Positions 53,237 to 62,801 of a DNA stretch of 64,000 nt are shown here, in pieces (positions within the stretch are counted from its first letter, which is position 1; every line of letters starts with the position of its first letter). This stretch comes from Aquimarina sp. TRL1 (GTDB taxonomy: Bacteria > Bacteroidota > Bacteroidia > Flavobacteriales > Flavobacteriaceae). The stretch lies in contig NZ_CP053590.1 of NCBI RefSeq assembly GCF_013365535.1, forward strand, positions 1,230,501 through 1,294,500. The letters are read 5' to 3'. Below the pieces are notes generated by a model. The model searched no databases and had not been told where the DNA came from. It saw nothing but the letters and a program-made list of their open reading frames with translations. A program made the position numbers and the translations under genes.

Positions 53237-53238
53237 GT

Positions 53239-54153
53239 TTATAAAAATGACAAAATTTTATCTAAAATACTTTTGAAATCAATAAGTACAATGCTAAAAA
53301 CCCCGGAAACAATTATAAATTTCAAAATGTTATGAAGCCAGACATAATGCACTTTCCCTTTTGATCTCCACAACGCTACTAAAAAAAGAATGAGTAAAAA
53401 TATACTGGCATAGAAAAATATACGCATTCCTCCTATACGATAAGTATTCAACAGTAAATACAGAGGGATTCCTGAAACGAACACTAAGATGCTGACGAGT
53501 TTTTTAGACATTCGTTCTCCATATTCGACAGCAATTGTTCTATAGTTCTGAGCTATATCTCCTTTTAGATTCCCCATATCCTTTACCAACTCTTTCATGA
53601 TCAACATCAGATATAAAAAGGTAGCATGAACAAATATAACCTGATCAAAATTCAGGTAATAGATAAAAACTGCAAAAAAAGGAGTGATCGATAATAAGGA
53701 AGCAACAATATTCCCTACAAATAATATTTTTTTGAGTTTATGAGAATAAAACCAAATACCAAATATGTACAATGAAAAAAAGACAACTGCCTTAAAAGAC
53801 ACATAACTTGCCAGTACTACGGATAAAAAGTTAAGAATAAAATAGGCTGTTAGTTTTGTTTGCTGACTTACCAAACGATCCAGCATTGTTTTTTGCGGTC
53901 TGTTTATTAAATCTTTTTCTCTATCGTAAAAATTATTAATAATATATCCGGCAGCTATCACCCCGGATGAGGCCAAAACTATGACAAAAAGATTCGTATC
54001 TAATAATACATTTTTCCACCCTCGATTGGGAGCAAGAATAAATATAGCTGTTAGATATTGAGCAATGACTAAAATCAGAATATTATAGCCTCTCACCACA
54101 GAAAACAAACTTAACAACTTCAGTAATACAAGTTTGTTTTTTCTACTAAGCAT
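53239..54153 (-). CDS. UbiA-family prenyltransferase (geranylgeranylglycerol-phosphate geranylgeranyltransferase-like)
   Basis: The 304-residue integral membrane protein has about eight helices and both aspartate-rich motifs of the UbiA family: NNFYDREKDLINRPQKTM in the first loop and KDMGNLKGDIAQNYRTIA in the second. Flavobacterial members are usually annotated as geranylgeranylglycerol-phosphate geranylgeranyltransferase, but the acceptor has not been shown by sequence; menaquinone-type or other lipid acceptors are alternatives. It is the last gene of an operon with two mevalonate-pathway enzymes that make its prenyl donor. Confidence 0.85.
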   Translation of the reverse strand: MLSRKNKLVLLKLLSLFSVVRGYNILILVIAQYLTAIFILAPNRGWKNVLLDTNLFVIVLASSGVIAAGYIINNFYDREKDLINRPQKTMLDRLVSQQTKLTAYFILNFLSVVLASYVSFKAVVFFSLYIFGIWFYSHKLKKILFVGNIVASLLSITPFFAVFIYYLNFDQVIFVHATFLYLMLIMKELVKDMGNLKGDIAQNYRTIAVEYGERMSKKLVSILVFVSGIPLYLLLNTYRIGGMRIFFYASIFLLILFLVALWRSKGKVHYVWLHNILKFIIVSGVFSIVLIDFKSILDKILSFL

Positions 54154-54174
54154 AAGAGAAGAATGCTTATTTTT

Positions 54175-55146
54175 TTAAAAATTATACACTACTTCCAGTT
54201 TATGTCCCTTAAGCGCTTTTCTGGCTTTTTCAAGATCTTGTGTAAATCCTAAAATGTACCCTCCTCCACCAGAGCCACAGAGCTTTAAGTAGTAATCGTT
54301 TGTCTCAATACCATTTCTCCACAAAGTTTGAAATTCCTTTGGGATCATCGGCTTAAAATTATCCAAAACAACATTAGATAATTTTTTTATGTTAGAGAAC
54401 AACGACCTGATATCTCCTCCCAGGAAATCTTCCACACAGGCATCGGTATACTTTACAAATTGGTTTTTCAACATATTGCGAAATCCTTCTTGTCTCATTT
54501 TCTCCATAAAAATATTCACCATAGGAGCTGTTTCTCCTACAATTCCACTGTCTAAAAGGAAGACAGCACCTTTTTTATGATCTACACTTTGAGAAGGAAT
54601 TCCTGCGGGTTCAATATTATCTTTGGAGTGGATCAATATTGGTAGACTGAGATAGCTATTTAAAGGATCTAGACCAGAACTGTTTCCATGAAAGAAAGAC
54701 TCCATCACTCCAAAAATTTTCTTTAGAGTCAGCAGTTTTTCTCTGGTCAGGTTTTCTAATACTGTAATCTTATTATCTGCATATTTATCATATATAGCAG
54801 CCACAAGCGCCCCACTACTTCCTACTCCATATCCCTGAGGAATGCTACTATCGAAATACATTCCATTTTCTACATCAGCCGTTAATCGCTCCAAATCAAA
54901 CGTAACAATTCGCTCATCATTAATCTCTTCCAGATAGCTAGCAAACTTTCTTAGACTTTCATTAGAGTTTTTTGCTTCTTCATCGGGGTTTTCAGAAACT
55001 TTTAATGCTCCTTTATAAAAATTATAAGGAATAGAAAGTCCTTTGGAATCTTTTATAATTCCATATTCACCAAACAAAAGAATCTTAGAATAAAATAATG
55101 GGCTTTTCATGTTGTTTTCTCCTACCTTTTCCGGATTAGTATCCAT
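54175..55146 (-). CDS. mevalonate kinase-like GHMP kinase
   Basis: The 323-residue protein is a GHMP kinase. It has the ATP-binding PQGYGVGSSGALVAA motif near residue 105, FYSKILLFGEYGI in the first strand, and the C-terminal GSGGGGYILGF motif. The neighbour is diphosphomevalonate decarboxylase, so mevalonate kinase is the natural assignment; Bacteroidota members are of this size. The start at 55146 (MDTNPEKVG) is used; a shorter start at MKSPLFYSK, 12 residues later, is also possible. Confidence 0.85.
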   Translation of the reverse strand: MDTNPEKVGENNMKSPLFYSKILLFGEYGIIKDSKGLSIPYNFYKGALKVSENPDEEAKNSNESLRKFASYLEEINDERIVTFDLERLTADVENGMYFDSSIPQGYGVGSSGALVAAIYDKYADNKITVLENLTREKLLTLKKIFGVMESFFHGNSSGLDPLNSYLSLPILIHSKDNIEPAGIPSQSVDHKKGAVFLLDSGIVGETAPMVNIFMEKMRQEGFRNMLKNQFVKYTDACVEDFLGGDIRSLFSNIKKLSNVVLDNFKPMIPKEFQTLWRNGIETNDYYLKLCGSGGGGYILGFTQDLEKARKALKGHKLEVVYNF

Positions 55147-55158
55147 ATTTTTATAAAG

Positions 55159-56244
55159 TTACAAAAATTTAGCTCCTGTTCCTATTTTGTCACAAATATA
55201 CTGTCCTTTCTGACAATAACCAACCAGCTCTTTTTTAACAAATTCCAATACGGTTTCTTTTTCTTTTTCAGGATATAATACATGTACATTTGCTCCTGCA
55301 TCCAAGGTAAAACACACTTTGGAACCTGTAGCTTTTCTATAATCCCAAATCTTATTAATAATTGATAATGTATTTGGTTTCATCAGAATAAAATACGGCA
55401 TAGAAGTCATCATCATCGCATGCAGACTCAATGCCTCACTTTCTACTATTTTTATAAATGCATCCTGATCTCCATTAATCAAAACCTCTTTTATCTTTGA
55501 TATATTCTCTTTTGCTTGTTCAAATCTTTGTTTAGCAAAGGGGTGACCGTGCATTAAATCATGACCTACTGTACTACTCACTTGTTTCTCTCCTTTATCC
55601 ACTAATAATATCAGATCGCGATATCCACTGAAATGATCATGAATTTCATACGGAAATTTCACTGCATACGCATCATCACTTCCTGTAATATCTGCATGTG
55701 CACCCCAAACTTCTACAGGTCCTTCTATACTACGGCAAGCACTTCCTGACCCCAGTCTAGCTAAGAATGATGCTTTTTTCAGAAAAGCTTCCTCTGTCAT
55801 TTCAGGATGCATCTTTTTTTCCAATCCCATCAGACAGTACGAAAGTGCACTCATACCACTGGCTGAAGAAGCAATTCCACTACTATGAGGAAAAGTATTG
55901 GTGGTCTCTATCCTGAAAGTATACTGCTTCAAAAAAGGAAGGTATGGATATACTCGTTCAAAAAACTTTTGGATTTTCGGACGAAATGATGGTTTTAAAG
56001 CGCCTTCAAAAAATAATTCAAAATCAAAGGTATTGCCTGCCTCTTCTTTTTTAGCATACCAGACAGTAGTTTCTGTCTTGCAATGATCTAGGGTAAAACT
56101 TATAGAAGCATTCTCTGGTAATTGAACAGGTCTTTTCCCCCAATACTTTACTAAAGCAATATTACTTGGTGCACTACAAGAAATTTTTCCTTCATTCGGA
56201 ATATCTTCAGTTGGTTTTAAAATAAATTGAGGGTAATCATTCAT
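55159..56244 (-). CDS. mvaD: diphosphomevalonate decarboxylase
   Basis: MvaD turns mevalonate diphosphate into isopentenyl diphosphate. From MNDYPQF it has 361 residues and shows SNIALVKYWGKR, LPENASISFTLD, FPHSSGIASSASGMSAL and RSIEGPVEVWGAHAD, the ATP and substrate sites. The frame is open to an ATG at 56286, but a -7 promoter box sits at 56264, so the ATG at 56244 is preferred. It is first in the operon with the GHMP kinase (12 bases) and the UbiA gene. HMG-CoA reductase and synthase are not in the window. Confidence 0.93.
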   Translation of the reverse strand: MNDYPQFILKPTEDIPNEGKISCSAPSNIALVKYWGKRPVQLPENASISFTLDHCKTETTVWYAKKEEAGNTFDFELFFEGALKPSFRPKIQKFFERVYPYLPFLKQYTFRIETTNTFPHSSGIASSASGMSALSYCLMGLEKKMHPEMTEEAFLKKASFLARLGSGSACRSIEGPVEVWGAHADITGSDDAYAVKFPYEIHDHFSGYRDLILLVDKGEKQVSSTVGHDLMHGHPFAKQRFEQAKENISKIKEVLINGDQDAFIKIVESEALSLHAMMMTSMPYFILMKPNTLSIINKIWDYRKATGSKVCFTLDAGANVHVLYPEKEKETVLEFVKKELVGYCQKGQYICDKIGTGAKFL

Positions 56245-56263
56245 CTTTACTTCTATTTTTTGG

Positions 56264-56271
56264 CAAATATA
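56264..56271 (-). promoter_or_regulatory. -7 box of the mevalonate operon
   Basis: On the minus strand TATATTTG is an exact TAnnTTTG box, 19 bases before the ATG at 56244. It marks 56244 as the start rather than 56286. No TTG lies at the expected distance upstream. Confidence 0.5.
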
Positions 56272-56346
56272 AGTTCTTATCAACATTTATAGGACGCCCA
56301 ACTAGTAAAAATAAATTGTTATTTTAGTAGCTCACTATATCATCGG

Positions 56347-56820
56347 ATGAAAAAGAGACTACTTCGTACTACCTTGTCTGTTTTGTTTTGTTTATTTATT
56401 GGTTTTCTGGTCACTATTACTTCTCAGAAATCCCTTCATCCTTGGTACACTACGCTCAACAAACCTTCTTTCACCCCTCCTTATTGGGTCTTTTTTGCCG
56501 TTTGGAATCTTCTCTATTTTATGATGGGTATTTCTTTAGGAATTATTTGGAACAAAGGGTTCTATCATAAATTGGTAAAAACTGCGTTATATCATTTTGG
56601 GTTTCAACTGTTGCTGAATGTTTCATGGTTCATTTTTTTCTTTGGACTACAAAATTCATTTATAGCGTTATTAGATATAACTACCCTGTTTATCTTGCTA
56701 TTATTTACAATTAAATGGTTTAAATTTGTAAACGCTACAGCTGCTTACCTACTTGTACCCTATATTCTATGGGTTGCTTTTGCGACCGCATTGAATTTTT
56801 GCATTTGGCAACTCAATTAA
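56347..56820 (+). CDS. TspO/MBR-family membrane protein
   Basis: The 157-residue protein has five membrane helices and the TspO signatures WYTTLNKPSFTPPYWVFFAVW, LYFMMGISLG, LLNVSWFIFFFGLQNS and PYILWVAFATALNF. TspO binds tetrapyrroles and related ligands and is linked to stress signalling. The residues Trp and Pro of the loop are as in other bacterial members. It lies upstream of a TetR-type regulator by 37 bases on the same strand, so the two may be expressed together. Confidence 0.94.
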   Translation: MKKRLLRTTLSVLFCLFIGFLVTITSQKSLHPWYTTLNKPSFTPPYWVFFAVWNLLYFMMGISLGIIWNKGFYHKLVKTALYHFGFQLLLNVSWFIFFFGLQNSFIALLDITTLFILLLFTIKWFKFVNATAAYLLVPYILWVAFATALNFCIWQLN

Positions 56821-56857
56821 TGAAGAACGTAGAAAGAATAAGGAATTAGAAAAATTT

Positions 56858-57421
56858 ATGAGTAAAAAAGCAATTGTTTTACAAACAACTCTTGAGTTAA
56901 TTACAAAACAAGGTATCCGAGCAACTTCTCTGTCGCAAATTATTAAAACATCGGGTGTTGCCAATGGCACCCTGTATCATCATTTCAAAAATAAAGAAGA
57001 AATCATATCCGAATTATACTTGATGCTTTCACAAGACTTTGGTACGGTCGTTATGAGAAACCTACCAGAAGAAGACACCAAGAAACAATTTGCTATTATG
57101 TGGCAAAACCTTTTTTATTATTTTGTAAACAATCCTTTGGCATTTATATTTTCAGAACAAATTGCACGATCTCCTGAGATCCCAACAAGTTTAAAAAATC
57201 AAGCCAGGCAATACTACAAAGACATCGAAGCTTTTTTTAGAGAAACTATCCGAAAAAAAGAGTTTAAAGCATATGACATACTAGTCATGGAAGAATTGTT
57301 TTTTGGAAATGTGGTTTCGCTGGTAAAACTATATGAAAATAAAGGCGGAAATCTAAAAGAACGTTGCATCAATCAGGCTATAGAAATTTCATGGAAAGGA
57401 TTTCTAAAAAAAGCTGAATAA
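56858..57421 (+). CDS. TetR/AcrR-family transcriptional regulator
   Basis: The 187-residue protein has the TetR helix-turn-helix at residues 10-50: QTTLELITKQGIRATSLSQI and NGTLYHHFKNKEEI. The remaining part is helical ligand-binding sequence, with no sign of the ligand. TspO is directly upstream on the same strand. It would be expected to repress a nearby gene or itself when no ligand is bound, but no operator is recognised. Confidence 0.9.
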   Translation: MSKKAIVLQTTLELITKQGIRATSLSQIIKTSGVANGTLYHHFKNKEEIISELYLMLSQDFGTVVMRNLPEEDTKKQFAIMWQNLFYYFVNNPLAFIFSEQIARSPEIPTSLKNQARQYYKDIEAFFRETIRKKEFKAYDILVMEELFFGNVVSLVKLYENKGGNLKERCINQAIEISWKGFLKKAE

Positions 57422-57484
57422 TACAACAATCACCCCCTACATTATAAAACTACAGCATTTTTTTACTGTAATTTATACCTGAAA

Positions 57485-57525
57485 CAAAAAAGCACCGGTA
57501 TTATAGTTTAATCCGGTACTTTTTT
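57485..57525. terminator. terminator between the TetR gene and the gene at 57549
   Basis: AAAAAAGCACCGG and CCGGTACTTTTTT form a stem with one mismatch and A/T runs at each end. It lies 64 bases after the TetR stop and 24 bases before the convergent gene end, so it probably works for both strands. Confidence 0.75.
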
Positions 57526-57548
57526 GTTTGTATTATTTTTTTGTTGTA

Positions 57549-58337
57549 CTAGTTAAACAGAATCTTCAGACAAGATTCTTTGTACATATCTTTCAGCGCT
57601 GCTTCAATTGCTTTTTTAGAATCTTCCGCAGTTCCTATGGAAGCTCCTTTATATGTCAATTCTCCGGTTTCTTTACTCCACACAAAGTCTTTATTTCCGG
57701 ATTTGATAATTCTATCTTCATCTTTCGTTGTCACTCTAAATGTAACGAAGTCTTGTCCATACTCTACTCCTGCAGGGAAATAGATCTCTGTCACAAATTT
57801 AGTAGATCCTTTTGCATAGACATAGCACACACAATCTCCAACATCTTTTGTTTCAGACACTCGGACAATATTATTTTGCACAATTTTCCATCCTTCACTC
57901 TGATAAGTCCCTACCAAGTTCATCAACATGGTTCCTTTTTCCGCTAATTTCCCATCTACTAAAGATTCAAAAGTTACCAATGCAGAAATTGTTCCTGCAC
58001 GTTCTTTTTGACTTACATACAATACTTTATCCAGGCTAAGTCTAAACTTGTATTTATTCACCCCTACAATATCATCTATTTGTCGTGCCAGGTCTTCTTT
58101 TTTATACCGTTTTCTCACCACAGTACCTGATAATCTTACATAGGCCGTATTCCCCACATAAGATTCACTAAACAATTCCAATACCGTTTCTTTATCCACT
58201 CCCTGATTCAGGCCATTGACCATATTCACATAATCAGAAAGAAGCTTTCTTACCGGCTCGTCATAGTCCGCTGCTTTGATATTCTGTACACTAAACGAGG
58301 TTAGCAAAGCCACAATAATAATTGTAATTTTTTTCAT
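57549..58337 (-). CDS. secreted protein of unknown function, NTF2/SnoaL-like fold possible
   Basis: The 262-residue protein begins with a signal peptide (LTSFSVQNIKA). The first part (about 25-165) has the helix-strand pattern of the NTF2-like superfamily, with LLSDYVNMVNGLNQGVDKET and MLMNLVGTYQSEGWKIVQNN. The last part is strand-rich, with three cysteines (GDCVCYVYAK and KESCLKILF). No catalytic residues can be named. It is transcribed alone, with a terminator behind it. The fold call is tentative. Confidence 0.6.
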   Translation of the reverse strand: MKKITIIIVALLTSFSVQNIKAADYDEPVRKLLSDYVNMVNGLNQGVDKETVLELFSESYVGNTAYVRLSGTVVRKRYKKEDLARQIDDIVGVNKYKFRLSLDKVLYVSQKERAGTISALVTFESLVDGKLAEKGTMLMNLVGTYQSEGWKIVQNNIVRVSETKDVGDCVCYVYAKGSTKFVTEIYFPAGVEYGQDFVTFRVTTKDEDRIIKSGNKDFVWSKETGELTYKGASIGTAEDSKKAIEAALKDMYKESCLKILFN

Positions 58338-58411
58338 AATAATTTGGGATAAATATTTAATTTAAAGATACTAAACTTTTAACAATTTTATGCATTATCA
58401 AACGATACTAC

Positions 58412-58951
58412 CTACACATTATTACCTAATGCTATCAATTTCTCTACTGTTCTCAGGTTTCTCGTTGTCGCATTACACATTAGCTTTTTTTCAAAAAATG
58501 CATTATTTAATTTTGTTTTTCCATATCCGTTAGGGATATACAGATACACCACTCTTTCTCCTGCCACTATCTTCTCCTCTTCTCTGGCTACTGATCTCAG
58601 TACTGTCTCTTCGGCTGCAGCTACTTTTTTTTCCAAAAAGGTAACATACACCTTCTTTCCCAGATCTTCTTCCTCGTACTGAAACGGATTTGCATTACGG
58701 ATTCTTTTTAACTCTTCCATATCTAGCACCAAGACAGGAACATCAAATCCGTACCTTTTTTTTATTTCATGACTGATTACAGTACTTATTTCTTCTTTTT
58801 TATATCTATTTGTTTCGAATATCACATTACCACTCTGGATATAGGTTTGAATTTCTGACAATCCTATTTCTTCCAAAAGAGAAGTCAAGTCAATCATTTT
58901 TATTTTTTTTTGACCACTTACATTAATTCCTCTAAGTAAAGCAACATACAT
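58412..58951 (-). CDS. DUF1697 family protein
   Basis: The 179-residue protein carries the family signature MYVALLRGINVSGQKKIKM at the start, then IQTYIQSGNVIFET and a C-terminal GYGKTKLNNAFFEKKL and RNLRTVEKL. The family's function is unknown. It is five bases after the BaiN-type gene, thus last in a four-gene operon. It is of normal size and complete. Confidence 0.88.
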   Translation of the reverse strand: MYVALLRGINVSGQKKIKMIDLTSLLEEIGLSEIQTYIQSGNVIFETNRYKKEEISTVISHEIKKRYGFDVPVLVLDMEELKRIRNANPFQYEEEDLGKKVYVTFLEKKVAAAEETVLRSVAREEEKIVAGERVVYLYIPNGYGKTKLNNAFFEKKLMCNATTRNLRTVEKLIALGNNV

Positions 58952-58956
58952 ATTTT

Positions 58957-60168
58957 TTACTGTTTTGCAATAGCCTGAGCAGCGATATAAGCTCCCGTCC
59001 AGGCATTCTGAAAGTTAAACCCTCCGGTAATAGCATCAATGTTCAAAACTTCACCGGCAAAATACAAATTTTTATTTTTTTTACTCTCATACGTTTTAAA
59101 ACTAACCTCTTTCAAATCGACTCCTCCGGCAGTAACAAACTCTTCCTTGAAGGTACTTTTTCCGTCTACAGAATACACGCTTTCTACTACTTCTGATGCC
59201 AGTTGCGACAATTGACTTTTGTTGACATCTGCCCACCGCATAGTATCTACAATCCCAGCTGCATTCACAAAGCTCCTCCATAAGCGTTTTGGCAGCTCAA
59301 ATCTCGCATACTTATACACCAGTTGCTTAGCACACTCTTCTTTAAACCCTTTTAGTTCCTCTATTACATCTTTCCGGGTATACCCTGGCAGCCAGTTTAC
59401 TTCTATCGTAAATGAATATCCGAGATCATGTAACACTAACGCCCCCCAGGAAGACAACTTCAGTATTGCAGGACCACTCATCCCCCAATGTGTAATCAGT
59501 AATGGTCCTTCGCTAGTCAGTTTCTGTCCTTGTATTTTTACCTCCGCATTAGCAACTACTCCAGGCAGTTCTTTTATCCTTTTATCTGCTATATTAAATG
59601 TAAATAAAGAAGGAACAGACGGAACAATGGTGTGATTCAGCTTTTTCAATATCTCCCATATCTTTTGGTTACTTCCTGTAGCAACCATCATTTTTTTTGA
59701 AAAAAACACCTCTTTATTCGTCACGACTTTCCACAATGTTTCTTCCTGACCAAAGTCTTTAATAAGCTGCCCTTTTACAACTGTTACTTTTCTTTCTTTA
59801 GCCTCCTTTACAAAACAATCGATAATCGTCTGTGAAGAGTCAGACACCGGAAACACACGACCATCTTCTTCTATTTTCAATGCTACTCCTTTATTTTCGA
59901 ACCACTCCATCGTATCTCCTGTCATAAAAGTATGAAAAGGACCTATCAACTCTTTCTCTCCTCTCGGATAGTTCTTACTCAATTCTTTTGGGATAAACTC
60001 TCCATGTGTAACATTACAACGTCCTCCTCCTGAAACTTTAACCTTCGTCAAAACTTCTTTTCCTTTTTCTATTATCAGAATAGTAAGCTCCGGATTTTGT
60101 GTTGCTACATTAATAGCTGTAAAAAAACCGGCAGCTCCTCCTCCGGCAATAATAAGATCATATATCAT
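58957..60168 (-). CDS. BaiN/RdsA (HI0933-like) family NAD(P)/FAD-dependent oxidoreductase
   Basis: The 403-residue flavoprotein begins LIIAGGGAAGFFTAINVA, has KVSGGGRCNVTH at residues 45-57, and ends with GEVLNIDAITGGFNFQNAW, all hallmarks of the HI0933-like family. Some members reduce steroid or flavin-linked substrates; most are uncharacterised. Its start overlaps the GDPD stop by four bases (ATGA). The physiological substrate is unknown. Confidence 0.92.
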   Translation of the reverse strand: MIYDLIIAGGGAAGFFTAINVATQNPELTILIIEKGKEVLTKVKVSGGGRCNVTHGEFIPKELSKNYPRGEKELIGPFHTFMTGDTMEWFENKGVALKIEEDGRVFPVSDSSQTIIDCFVKEAKERKVTVVKGQLIKDFGQEETLWKVVTNKEVFFSKKMMVATGSNQKIWEILKKLNHTIVPSVPSLFTFNIADKRIKELPGVVANAEVKIQGQKLTSEGPLLITHWGMSGPAILKLSSWGALVLHDLGYSFTIEVNWLPGYTRKDVIEELKGFKEECAKQLVYKYARFELPKRLWRSFVNAAGIVDTMRWADVNKSQLSQLASEVVESVYSVDGKSTFKEEFVTAGGVDLKEVSFKTYESKKNKNLYFAGEVLNIDAITGGFNFQNAWTGAYIAAQAIAKQ

Positions 60169-60845
60169 GTAGCAAAATTAGGAAAATCCGTAATGATCCC
60201 ATCTACATTCCAGCTTTTCATTTTCTCGAACAACGGCTTTTTATTGACAGTCCACACATATACCTGCAACCCATTATTATGAGCTGACAAAACATGTTCT
60301 TCTTTTATACAAGAAATAGGAAGATGCACTGAATACGCTTGTAGTTTTATAGCGATCTCAATAGCTCTTTCTGGTTTTTCTTCCTCCAGCACACCTACTT
60401 TAATCTCATCACTCGCACGCCTAACTTGTGCCAATAACTCTTTATCAAAACTAGATACTATAAAGTCTGAAAAATCCCAAAAGGTCTCTTGAACAAGTAT
60501 TTTTAGATACGACACAACCGACAAAGCTGTGTCTTTCCCTTTTAGTTCAATATTAATAGTACAGCGTTTATCAACAAGCGCCACTATTTCTGATAACGCA
60601 GGAATAGTAGCACCTTTATTTGTCACAACATTCTTCAATTCCTGAAATGATAATTCAGATACCCGACCTTCTCCCCGGGTTGTTCGATCTATTGTTTCAT
60701 CATGCATCACGATCAACTCTCCCGAACGACAACGATGTACATCTATTTCCACTCCATCAACCGAATACCGAAGTGCTTCTTCTACAGATATCAATGTGTT
60801 TTCTTCTGCCAATCCCGCCGCTCCGCGATGTCCAAATATTTTCAC
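60165..60845 (-). CDS. glycerophosphodiester phosphodiesterase
   Basis: The 226-residue enzyme should split glycerophosphodiesters to glycerol 3-phosphate and an alcohol. It opens with the catalytic GHRGAAGLAEENTL motif, followed by VDGVEIDVHRCRSGELIVMH, the metal-binding Glu-Asp and second histidine, and has NIELKG and WTVNKK further on. The TIM-barrel length is that of short bacterial GDPDs, and it has no signal peptide. It is 11 bases after the acyl-CoA dehydrogenase gene. Confidence 0.94.
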   Translation of the reverse strand: MKIFGHRGAAGLAEENTLISVEEALRYSVDGVEIDVHRCRSGELIVMHDETIDRTTRGEGRVSELSFQELKNVVTNKGATIPALSEIVALVDKRCTINIELKGKDTALSVVSYLKILVQETFWDFSDFIVSSFDKELLAQVRRASDEIKVGVLEEEKPERAIEIAIKLQAYSVHLPISCIKEEHVLSAHNNGLQVYVWTVNKKPLFEKMKSWNVDGIITDFPNFAT

Positions 60846-60856
60846 AAGAACTACTA

Positions 60857-62035
60857 TTATTTAAATGCCGGTATCCCTGTAATATCCATTCCGGTAATTA
60901 ACAAATGAATATCATGAGTCCCTTCATAAGTAATTACACTTTCTAAATTCATCATGTGTCTCATGATACTATATTCTCCTGTAATTCCCATTCCTCCCAA
61001 TATCTGCCTAGCTTCTCTAGCAATAGTAAGTGCCATATCCACATTATTTCTTTTCGCCATAGAGATCTGAGCAGAGGTTGCTCTTCCTTCATTTCTCAAT
61101 ACTCCTAATCTCCAGGTTAGCAATTGTGCTTTGGTTATTTCCGTAATCATCTCTGATAATTTCTTTTGCTGCAACTGTGTTCCTGCAATTGGTTTATCAA
61201 ACTGGATTCTCTCTTTCGCATATCGCAGGGCGGTATCATAGCAATCCATTGCTGCACCAATAGCTCCCCATGCTATTCCAAATCGTGCAGAATCCAAACA
61301 CCCCAATGGAGCTCCTAATCCACTTTTTTCTGGCAGGAGATTCTCCTTAGGCACTTTCACATTATCAAAAATAAGCTCTCCTGTGGCTGAAGCTCGCAAC
61401 GACCATTTATTATGTGTTTCCGGGGTCGAAAACCCCTCCATACCTCTTTCTACAAGTAACCCATAGATTCTTCCCTCTTCATTCTTTGCCCAAACCACTG
61501 CTACATCAGCAAACGGAGCGTTGGAAATCCACATTTTTGCCCCATTTAGTAAGTAATGATCTCCTTTATCTTTAAAGTTTGTAATCATTCCTCCTGGATT
61601 TGAACCATAATCCGGTTCTGTTAACCCGAAACAACCTACAAACTCCCCGGAAGCCAGCTTGGGCAAAAATCTTTTTCGCTGCTCTTCAGTTCCATATTTC
61701 CAGATCGGATACATCACTAAAGAGGATTGTACTGAGGCAGTAGATCGAATCCCTGAATCTCCCCTTTCTATTTCTTGCATAATCAGCCCATAGCTAATCT
61801 GATCCAAACCAGCCCCTCCATATTCTGCAGGGATATAAGGACCAAAAGCTCCGATATCTGCCAATCCTTTTATCAACTGTTTTGGAAATGCTGCTCGTTG
61901 TGCATATTCTTCTATTATAGGAGAAACTTCTCGTTTTACCCACTCCCTAGAAGCTTCCCTCACCATTTTCTGTTCTGCTGTCAATAGTTCATCTAACTCA
62001 TAATAATCAGGTGCTTGAAATAAGTCTGGCTTCAT
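60857..62035 (-). CDS. acyl-CoA dehydrogenase, glutaryl-CoA dehydrogenase-like
   Basis: The 392-residue flavoenzyme has the acyl-CoA dehydrogenase fold: GCFGLTEPDYGSNPGG as the FAD/substrate signature, RFGIAWGAIGAAMDCYDTAL, and the catalytic glutamate in MMNLESVITYEGTHDIHLLI. The YEGTHDIHLLITGMDITGI end is that of glutaryl-CoA dehydrogenase (GcdH), which makes crotonyl-CoA in lysine breakdown. Catabolism of glutaryl-CoA is inferred from family, with no lysine-degradation genes nearby. It is the first gene of the GDPD-BaiN-DUF1697 operon. Confidence 0.88.
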   Translation of the reverse strand: MKPDLFQAPDYYELDELLTAEQKMVREASREWVKREVSPIIEEYAQRAAFPKQLIKGLADIGAFGPYIPAEYGGAGLDQISYGLIMQEIERGDSGIRSTASVQSSLVMYPIWKYGTEEQRKRFLPKLASGEFVGCFGLTEPDYGSNPGGMITNFKDKGDHYLLNGAKMWISNAPFADVAVVWAKNEEGRIYGLLVERGMEGFSTPETHNKWSLRASATGELIFDNVKVPKENLLPEKSGLGAPLGCLDSARFGIAWGAIGAAMDCYDTALRYAKERIQFDKPIAGTQLQQKKLSEMITEITKAQLLTWRLGVLRNEGRATSAQISMAKRNNVDMALTIAREARQILGGMGITGEYSIMRHMMNLESVITYEGTHDIHLLITGMDITGIPAFK

Positions 62036-62398
62036 ACTGCTTGTTGTTTTATAATTAAAGAATACATGAAAGTTTCTGAGATAAGAATTCTAACAAATGT
62101 ACTTAATGCTACCAGAGAAAACAATTTTTTTAATTCGTTAAAAAAAATCAACAAATTCAAACTACATACAGATGTTTCTTACTGTTTCTCATTTGTTTTT
62201 TTCTAAAAGTGTGTATATTTTCTACAGTATTAACGTGCATTCTACACTTTTTATACAATTTCCACACATCTATGATCACCCCCATCTCAATCTTCAACCA
62301 CTTACAAAACAAGGGATTACCAACAAATTATAAGTACCTTCCAAACAATGGCACAATTTTGACAAAAGAATACATGTAAAATACAAACCCCTGCAACA
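62036..62398. other. 363-base intergenic region between GcdH-like and PepSY-like genes
   Basis: The region is AT-rich and should contain promoters for the divergent genes at 62035 and 62399. I find no exact promoter box, inverted repeat or coding frame that I can support. Confidence 0.5.
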
Positions 62399-62698
62399 AT
62401 GAAAAATCTATTTTTAACTCCTATTCTTATAATAGGTATATTAATAGGCTTAGAAAATGTTTCTGCACAGAATGCGCCCCAGGAAGGAATTTCTACTGAA
62501 AAAGAAATCGCTTCTATTCCGGTTAAAGAATTACCAGAAACCATCACAAAAGCTGTTGAAAGGGATTATAAAGGGGCAGTTATTAATAAAAGCACACGCT
62601 CTGACAAAACGTCTTTTTACGAATTAAAATTAGCATATAAAAATGGAGAAACTTTAGTCATCAACTATGACCCAAAAGGCAATCTCATAAAAAAGTAA
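62399..62698 (+). CDS. small secreted PepSY-like protein
   Basis: The 99-residue protein has a signal peptide (to about LENVSAQ) and a single PepSY-like domain: IPVKELPETITKAVERDYKG, AVINKSTRS and FYELKLAYKNGETLVINYDP. PepSY-type domains often inhibit proteases or act in envelope stress, but no partner is beside it. Codon use and length are normal. Its stop is followed by an inverted repeat at 62763. Confidence 0.75.
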   Translation: MKNLFLTPILIIGILIGLENVSAQNAPQEGISTEKEIASIPVKELPETITKAVERDYKGAVINKSTRSDKTSFYELKLAYKNGETLVINYDPKGNLIKK

Positions 62699-62762
62699 CT
62701 AACTAACATTATTTTCATAGCCAAATCAACTAAAAGATGTAATCACAATTGCATTGCCCCCA

Positions 62763-62801
62763 AGAGAAATGAATCTCTTAATACTACAGATTCATTTCTC
62801 T
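62763..62801. repeat. 14-base perfect inverted repeat after the PepSY-like gene
   Basis: AGAGAAATGAATCT (62763-62776) and AGATTCATTTCTCT (62788-62801) are exactly complementary around an 11-base loop. No T-run follows, so it is not a typical terminator. It lies 65 bases after the stop codon. Confidence 0.7.
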
